From: Clusia tigrina
Lineage: Eukaryota > Arthropoda > Insecta > Diptera > Clusiidae
Reading direction: 5' to 3'
DNA length: 64,000 bases
NCBI GenBank assembly: GCA_920105625.2
Contig: OV050031.1
Span: 130,340,514-130,404,513 of the forward strand
The number at the start of each line of letters is the position of its first letter. The first letter of the stretch is position 1. Below, in pieces: positions 57,375 through 64,000 of the stretch. The notes under the pieces are model-generated. The model had not been told where the DNA came from and made no database searches. It saw nothing but the letters and a program-made list of their open reading frames with translations. The translations under genes were made by a program, and so were the position numbers.

Positions 57375-59204
57375 CTTTTTTTATAAACAACCTGTGATGA
57401 ATTTATTTTTAATATGAAAGAGTTTGGCAAATTTAATGAATTTGTCAATGCAACTAAGAAATTTTTGCTTTTGTAATTCAAGGATGTCTATGTGTAAAAT
57501 TTCGCATTGGTATGTGGGAACTGGGGTTTGTTGCAGTCGAGGCTTAGGTGGATGTCGGTGGTATTTGTTCACTTTGCAAATCTCGCAATTTGAGGTATAT
57601 CTTGTAATAAGGGCATTCATCCGCGGGAAATAGAATTTTTCAATTATTTGACCTCCGTTTTCCCGCGGATTCCTGTGTGCACGCTTATGCTCATCCTCAA
57701 TGATCCGACAGATCCTTTCTTCATTCGTTACGTCCTCCACAACCTTTTGAGTGAGCCTTATTTTATACTGGGAAAAGTGTTCTACGTAAACGTCCTGAAG
57801 TGTTTGTAAGAAGGCTTCAGGTATTTGTATCCCATTAATTACAGTAGGATTCAAAAAATTCTTTAAGCTGATTATCAAATTTGCACTATTATTTTGCATA
57901 GATATGTAGTGGCACTTATACCCGGGATGTGGCGTTTCCCAACAGTGAAGATCATTAGCCTGTCTCACAACCAATTGGTTCCTAAAAACGATCAAGGGAG
58001 TCTCTACGTGAGGAATCAAATCAGACCTGTCCCTTTCCGCACTATGCATGGTGGCGGCTGTTGAATAGTTGCCTTCGCTGGCTGTTTCAGTGGCAGAATC
58101 TAGGCCTTCATATGCTTGAACATGGCAAGTGATTTAGTTCCGTTTTAAGCTTCGAGAGAGTATAGGCTACAAATTTTAATTTACCAGGCTTGTAAATCAG
58201 CTCGTAATTATACTCCTCAATTCGGGCCTTCCATCGCTTAAGTTTTGCGTTATAGTTCCTATTCCCCAATACGAAAGTTAGGGGCTGGTGGTCTGTAAAG
58301 ATTTCAATTTTTTTTGTACCATAAACATAGTTGCGAAGGTTATCCAGGGCCCATACTATCGCCAGCATTTCCTTCTCGTTTGTCGCATAGTTTTCCTCGG
58401 TTTTATTCAAGGAACGTGACACATAGGCAATAGGCCTATCCTTACCTATTTCGCCCTGGGATAGTACGGCTCCAATCACAAAGTCAGAGACATCAGTTGT
58501 CAAATTGAATGGTTATTCAAAGTCAGGGAACGCTAAAACCTCATAAGACGTTAATACCAATTTCAATTCTCGAAAAGCTTTAAGAGCCTGTTCCGGGAAA
58601 AAATCGTTTCAACATTATCAAGATGATCCTCCTCGCACCCGCCGAAAACGATGATGTCATCTATATATACATAGCAGATCTTTCCAATGAATTCCTTCAA
58701 CACGTCATGGATAATTCTTTGAAAGATCGCTGGCGCGTTTTTTAAACCAAACGGCAATCTGAGAAACTCATATTTACCATTCATGGTCGAGAAGGCTGTT
58801 TTTGGAACATCTGATGGCTTCATCGGAATTTGGTGGAAACCAGACGTTAGATCAACCGTGGTAAAATACTTTGCTTTTCGTAAGCTGGCGATGGTTCAAT
58901 TAATGTCTCGTATAGGGTATGCGTCAGATATAGTCACGCTGTTTAGTCGCTTAAAGTCGACAACCATCCTATACTGTTTTTCACCAGAAGGTTTTGGTTT
59001 TTAAGGAACCACCCAAATAGGCTAATTATATGGACTATTAGAGGGACGGATCACACCTTCGGACAGGAGCTCGCTTACCTGTTTTTCTACCTCTTCTCTC
59101 ATTGGGACGGGATATGGATAGCTCTTTGTATATATGGGCTCGTTAGTTATTGTCTTGATTTCGGCCCTCACCGTGGTCTTTACCATATTGTTTTCATTAA
59201 TTGC
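57375..59204 (-). pseudogene. Element D pol remnant, inverted copy
   Basis: RT, RNase H and integrase N-terminus as at 42384-44205. Differences: M to I before the IHDVLKEF block, K to C in PGYKCHY, and a change in the LGKAKY region. Catalytic VYIDDIIVFGG kept (about 58660); integrase core missing. Confidence 0.87.
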
Positions 59205-59381
<177 letters not shown>

Positions 59382-59382
59382 T

Positions 59383-59397
59383 AACACCTCCCCTCCT
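59383..59397 (-). other. Polypurine tract of element G
   Basis: GGAGGGGAGG on the minus strand followed by TGTTAACAC, compared with GGGGGGAGG then AGTTAACAC in E. The LTR is missing after this. Confidence 0.68.
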
Positions 59398-59444
59398 GAA
59401 TTCAAACGTCCTCGATTGGCTCTGTTGTTTGTGGGAATATTTTA

Positions 59445-59974
59445 TTAAGTCCTTCTATTGTGGATCTTGAGAGTTGATATCATTTTTGTTGGGTCGGTGA
59501 TTTCAACATTTAGCGATTTTCTTTGTAGTAGGACCTTTATACCTGCGAAGATTACTATTAAGATTATTGCAGCAGTCAGTGCGATGCTGGTTCCGAATGC
59601 AATTTTGTTGTGCGAATCAGATAAGTGGATGCTTTCTGCATTGTTGACGTTAAGGTCCTTCATCATTTCTAATGATAGGATTTCTTAAAATTTTTGTAAT
59701 GTTCATGTTGGTTGAAATATGGCGGTTAGTGGAGTAAAGGTATTGACTTCTTTTGATGTATAGGTTTGGTTGTTAATTGTAATCGATGCGTTCTGATATC
59801 GTATTAGGAAGGTTCCTTTTGGTGTTACATTTTCATTATTAATTGTCGCTGATCCGTTAAATTGGTTCAACAATAGGATTCCTGCAGTTATTTCTTCAAT
59901 CTCAGGAATGTGCGGATTATTTACCACCGTGCAGCTTAGCATGCGATTACTTATCATATGAGGAATTCATGACA
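59445..59974 (-). pseudogene. Element G env, C-terminal part
   Basis: 59957-59703: MLSCTVVNNPHIPEIEEI, LLLNQFNGSATINN, GTFLIRYQNASITINNQTY, matching the E region before the anchor (SFLIQLNNETVQIGNKTF). After stops and a frameshift, 59666-59445 has the membrane anchor SIALTAAIILIVIFAGIKVLL and a cytoplasmic tail. Confidence 0.8.
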
Positions 59975-59985
59975 TGTTACTTGAA

Positions 59986-60329
59986 TGAATGAATGAATAA
60001 TAAATTTATTTACCAATCATACATGTATAAAAGTTAACATATTTTAAAAATACACTTAAAAAATAACATACAGATATGATAAGTAAATACTACATTCTGT
60101 TGTTCGATACGAACAAGTGTCGAATGCAGTTTCACTAATATAAATACAAAGTAAATAGAGGTAAGGTGTGGGGTCTTACAAATATTTATAATCATTAAAC
60201 TTAAAATTCGAAGGATAGAAGGGATTTTACAAATATTTATAAATTAAGAAAATTTGTTGAAAAAGAAGTGATAATTAAATTAAAGGGTGACAATGCATAT
60301 TAATTAATTTAAAAAGAATTATATAAAAA
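59986..60329 (-). other. 3' UTR of LINE H
   Basis: Non-coding AT-rich sequence between the ORF stop and the ATTC tail. Confidence 0.65.
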
Positions 60330-61997
60330 TTATAAGGAAACAGTTAGAACGGTATCAATTACATTGAAATCCTTATTGAACAACCATGACTTCACTTTAG
60401 AAAAAAACACATTTTTGTTACGCAAACAACGAACACAATATGGTAAACTATTAAAGAGTCTGGGTGCCGTACATGTATAAAAGGAAAAGTAATGATTCAA
60501 GTTGTGGGGCGGAATCTTGGCAAAATTTTGAGTATTTACCCTCAAATTGTTACCAGAATTACTTCTTATTAATAAATAACCGGATCTAATAAAGAAAACC
60601 TTTAAGACTCTAAAAAAATAAAAATGTTTAATGGGTAAAATGTTTAAGTTTTTGAACAATGGAAAGCTACTTTCAAATCGCGTTTTGTTACAGATAGTTC
60701 GAACTACATGTTTTTGGGCGATAAGCAAAGAATTAATTTTATAAGCATGTGTACCACCCCAACAAACTAACCCATACTGCAGTTTTGAGTGAAAAATACC
60801 ATGGTAGATACACAAAAGTAGTTTTGAGGAGCAGTACGGTTTAAGAAGATATACATGTCTAATAGCACCCATGAGGTACCTTTTCAGGGCGAGTGTATGA
60901 TCCACCCAGTTCATTTTCCAATCAAGAAGTAGCCCGAGATATTTAAATGATTTAACGCAGTCAATAGAAAAACATTTGCAAGAGCAATTATTAGAATCGT
61001 AAAATGTATTTGAATGACACGAATAATTACATATATCTTTACAAATGAAGTATTTTTTACATCCTGCACTATGAAAGGTAAAATTGCCTAGACTTAAATC
61101 AACACCTCCTACACTGAAGTACATGATTTTGGTTTTATCACTCAAAATTAGTTTGTGTGATGAGAACCAATGCCTCAAAACTTCTAAATCGTGATTTATA
61201 TCGCAATGTACCTTTAAAGCAGAATCATTGATAAAAGTACATGCCATATCGTCCGCAAAAGCTATCGTATTACTCAAAAAATGCTGATTAAAAATAGAGT
61301 TTATGTATATTAGAAAGAGAATAGGCCCCAAAACAGAGCCCTGGGGAACCCCAATATCTATATTAACAAAACTGCTAAACACGTTATCCACTCTTACTCT
61401 TTGCTTTCTATTTGATAAATAAGATTGAAACCAACAGTACATAGAACCTCTGAAACCACATCTCCATATTTTTTTTAATAATATTTCATGATCGACAGTA
61501 TCAAAAGCTTTTGTAATGTCCACAAAGAGAGCTGCACAAACTTTTTTATTATTTAAACCACTGTAAATATTTGTGCAGAAATTTAAAAGTGCATCTTCAG
61601 TGGATAAACCCTCTCTAAAGCCATACTGACAATTGTTAAAAAACCTATTTCTATTCAAGAACCGCAGCATTCTCGTTTTTACAGCCTTTTCAAAGATTTT
61701 TGAAAAAACCGACAACAATGAGATTGGTCTGTAGTTATTTAAAACAGATTTATCACCCTTTTTAAATAGTGGAATAACTACTGCTTTTTTAAGTTCTTCA
61801 GGGAATATACCAAATTTTATACTCGTGTTAAAGACATTACAAAGGACATCAACAATATTAAGCACAATTTTTTTAACAAACACGTTAGAAAAAAAAACAT
61901 CAGAACATGAGCTAGAGTTTTTAAGAGACATTACTATTTTATACAACTCAAATGATGTCAATGGTTCGAAAAATATATTATATTGTCGTTGGGACAA
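60330..61997 (-). CDS. LINE H reverse transcriptase (long open frame, endonuclease missing)
   Basis: 555 codons without interruption. RT blocks: NYRPISLLSVFSKIFEK, CQYGFREGLSTEDAL, AALFVDITKAFDTVDHEIL, IGVPQGSVLGPILF, and catalytic FADDMA at about 61262-61245. Then FKYLGLLLDWKMNW and a C-terminal region with LLPIKHFYFFRVLKVFF. A Cys-rich insert (CKDICNYSC ... CSCKCF) lies after the active site. The listed ATG is only the first methionine after the truncation. The length of the open frame suggests recent arrival. Confidence 0.85.
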   Translation of the reverse strand: MSQRQYNIFFEPLTSFELYKIVMSLKNSSSCSDVFFSNVFVKKIVLNIVDVLCNVFNTSIKFGIFPEELKKAVVIPLFKKGDKSVLNNYRPISLLSVFSKIFEKAVKTRMLRFLNRNRFFNNCQYGFREGLSTEDALLNFCTNIYSGLNNKKVCAALFVDITKAFDTVDHEILLKKIWRCGFRGSMYCWFQSYLSNRKQRVRVDNVFSSFVNIDIGVPQGSVLGPILFLIYINSIFNQHFLSNTIAFADDMACTFINDSALKVHCDINHDLEVLRHWFSSHKLILSDKTKIMYFSVGGVDLSLGNFTFHSAGCKKYFICKDICNYSCHSNTFYDSNNCSCKCFSIDCVKSFKYLGLLLDWKMNWVDHTLALKRYLMGAIRHVYLLKPYCSSKLLLCIYHGIFHSKLQYGLVCWGGTHAYKINSLLIAQKHVVRTICNKTRFESSFPLFKNLNILPIKHFYFFRVLKVFFIRSGYLLIRSNSGNNLRVNTQNFAKIPPHNLNHYFSFYTCTAPRLFNSLPYCVRCLRNKNVFFSKVKSWLFNKDFNVIDTVLTVSL

Positions 61998-62070
61998 ATT
62001 GATAATTTATTATAGGTTCTACATTCTAATTTTATTCCAAATATTCTGTTGGTATATTGTAAAATGGAAT

Positions 62071-62876
62071 TATATTAAATTTTGTTAATCTTATTTTTAT
62101 TTTTTACTTTTTTAATTTTTTTACAAAGTTCTGTATTTGTTTCAGGCAGGCTGACCATGTAAATAATAGTACCATCATTTGTTGCTATTTTTATTTCAGA
62201 TAATTCGAGTGCTTCATCTATATTTAGATACGGTATGCTCTCTTTATCAAAAATGTCTTTTATTAAATCTATATCATAATTTGACAGCAAGTATGAATTA
62301 ATAATATTGGCTTTGGCCCAATGAATCGAATATTCGATATCTATTATTTCTTCTTTTAACAATTCTAGCTTACTTTTTAGAATCATAATTAAAACATTTT
62401 GAATTTTGCTTTCTGATTTAACGAGTTTTAGGACTTCATTAGTAACATTATTTAGTTCTTTAATTTTATTTATTGTTATTTTATTTATTAGAAATTGCTG
62501 GTTTTTATTTTTAATTACATTATTCATTTTATCTGTTAATATATTTAGATCGGAATGGTCTGGACTTCCGGCTATCCACTTCCAAGCACTACCTAAAAAA
62601 TCTAATGACCTTTTTTGTCTTTTCGAACGATTCAGTTTTTTTAAATGATTCTTAATTTGGGGTATTTCGTGGGAAAGGATGGTATATAGGGGATGATCTT
62701 GCCGAATTTTTGTCTTGATTGTCGATTCCATGTTGTTAGTCATATCCTCTTATTGTTTTAAGTCGATAATATGAATTAATTTAAATGTACCGGTCTGCAA
62801 TTTTGCGGTGCCTGTAAGTTGGTGTAATCTAAATTTTGTATATCTGCTATACATGATGAGAATAAGATGAGTAACC
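62071..62876 (-). pseudogene. Element G env, N-terminal part
   Basis: Begins after TTCTTTTACAG with LLILFSSCIADIQNLDYTN, a signal-peptide-like start without AUG. After a frameshift TGTFKLIHIIDL, then the 62743-62075 frame: cleavage site RSKRQKRSLDFLGSAWKWIAGSPD (close to E), helix region IEYSIHWAKANIINSYLLSN. It ends in a lysine-rich stretch at the LINE H junction. Confidence 0.78.
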
Positions 62877-63035
62877 TGTAAAAGAACAATGTTCAGTTCC
62901 TGATTAGGCTTTTATAAATTATTTTTCCCTTTTCTGTTAGTATAAAATATGCGTGCGCGCGATGTGTATTGCTTGACGTCCACTGATCGACTGACTTAGC
63001 AAACGATAGAGCGATGTACGGTAGCATACACAACA
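62877..63035 (-). repeat. 3' LTR of element N
   Basis: Minus strand TGTTGTGTATGC...TTACA, 159 bp, with TG...CA ends. Preceded by TAAGGGG. The left end is uncertain because it merges with the element G splice acceptor. Confidence 0.65.
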
Positions 63036-64000
63036 CCCCTTAACACCCAGAATAGAAATGCGTTGGCTTTCTATTGCGGCTGGTCCTACGAGGTGTAGGT
63101 GGAGCCGGTGATGAATGAGCCACTGGATGTGGACTTACTGGCGGAGATTCAGCTTCATTAGTAGGCTCCAAAATACTATGATCACACGATGTTAATAAGT
63201 CCTCTGTAGCTGGACTTCCACAGTTGGCATCGTTCGCTGATGCTATACGATTCCTAAGCTGATCTTGGTGACGCTTGACGACCCGGGAGTCGGTCCATTT
63301 TGGCCCAGCGGCGTAGTTACGGGCCCACACTGGATTACCTGAAATGAAAGATTTGTTGCTGGCAGGCTCGGGCAGCTTGCCGAAAGTGATTTCCTGTGGT
63401 TGTATTTTGTCGAAATACGATTTAAACTGTCGGTTCATGAGCAGCTCTGCTGGAGTACAGTTTGTAGTTGCATGCGGCGTAATGTGTTGGTTGAACACGA
63501 ATCTAGCCAAACTGAGATCTATGTTCGTGTTTCGTTCCAGCTTCTTTAAGTAGTTCTTCGTGGATTGAACCATTCGTTCTGCTTGCCCATTTGTTGCCGG
63601 ATGAAACGGACCAGAGCGTATGTGGCGAATTAAATTGTTGTCCATGAATTCCTTGAATTCTGCAGATGTGAATGCTGTGCCATTGTCCGACACTATCTCA
63701 TCAGGAAGACCATGAGTGGCAGCCAGTTGTCGAAGGAACTTGACTGCAGCTCCCGTAGATGTAGACGGAACAACTACGACCTCCAACCATTTGGAGAAAG
63801 AATCGACTACCAAGTCTTGCCTTGAAAAGGGCCTGCAAAGTCGATGTGTAAACGAGACCACGGAGTCCTAGCCGACTCCCAATGGTGTGATTCAGTTTTC
63901 GATTCCTCGTTCCTATTCTGTTGACACGGAATGCACTTCTTCACAGTATGCTCAATTTCAGCATCAATGTTGGGCCACCATACATAACTGCGAGCCATTG
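63036..64000 (-). mobile_element. CsRn1-like Gypsy element N (3' end; rest outside window)
   Basis: Integrase end of pol, purine tract and short LTR. Wording of the integrase (ARSYVWWPNID, TPWSRLHIDFAGPF) is of the CsRn1/Kabuki type, by recollection. Confidence 0.7.
63040..64000 (-). pseudogene. Element N integrase (partial, frameshifted)
   Basis: 63998-63807 holds the end of the zinc domain (KKCIPCQQNR) and HIDFAGPF with the first Asp. A frameshift lies near 63812. 63861-63040 holds VVDSFSKWLEV, IVSDNGTAFTS (second Asp) and GQAERMVQSTKNYLKK (Glu), so the catalytic triad is kept. The C-terminal tail is P/S/T-rich with RRTSRNRKPTHFY. The stop TAA overlaps the purine tract before the LTR. It runs off the right edge. 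Confidence 0.88.

Larger units (their letters stand above)
59975..62070 (-). mobile_element. CR1/L2-like LINE H, 5'-truncated
   Basis: RT-only fragment with a 3' tail of ATTC repeats (TGAATGAATGAATGAATA on plus at about 59985-60003) instead of poly(A), as in CR1/L2-type elements. No endonuclease remains. Inserted in the env of element G. Confidence 0.75.

Overview
The window is a dense, nested pile of transposable elements with no recognisable host gene. The element mix points to an insect, most likely a higher fly (Diptera: Brachycera, for example a tephritid-like fly). It contains Jockey- and I-clade LINEs, mdg1/412-, mdg3- and errantivirus-type Ty3/Gypsy elements, a mariner fragment, Helitrons, and long (TA)n tracts. 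The species cannot be named from sequence alone. Fragmentation, inversion and nesting suggest heterochromatin or a piRNA-cluster-like locus (inference).

Layout, left to right. 1-4177 (-): Jockey copy A1 with intact ORF1 and an ORF2 open for 805 codons to the window edge. It seems to sit inside the 5' LTR of Gypsy element C (4178-13155, +), which has gag, protease, a broken RT/RNase H, a deleted integrase core and an unidentified downstream ORF. 13400-21222 (-): Jockey-like element B, split by Jockey copy A2 (13823-18099, +), a decayed sister of A1. 21290-26480: an LTR of family K, an mdg3-like gag remnant and an mdg1/412-like remnant L. 26907-29756 (-): I-clade LINE M. 29897-35461 (+): Helitron 1, carrying a mariner remnant. 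35631-36115: a second K LTR.

36358-45580 is one errantivirus-like element (F, with its continuation D), split by Helitron 2 (38559-42370, -), with the protease region lost at the insertion. The end of D is duplicated in tandem (45697-47022). The D region also recurs inverted at 55905-59204. Between these copies sits element E (47178-55904, +), a complete errantivirus-type element with 384-bp LTRs that differ at one position in my reading. Its gag and env are open, and its pol is open except for one in-frame TAG. 59378-62876 (-) is another env remnant, G, interrupted by a CR1/L2-like LINE, H. 62877-64000 (-) is the 3' LTR and integrase end of a CsRn1-like Gypsy element, N, which runs off the right edge.

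The most unusual signal is in the untranslated leaders of E and F. F has a 74-nt tRNA-like fold directly after its primer-binding site. E has two related tRNA-like folds with compensatory stem changes between them. Both leaders carry the same roughly 20-nt motif twice, a shared hairpin-associated block, and a consensus splice donor just before gag. The env exons of E, D/F and probably G show no AUG after the predicted splice acceptor.
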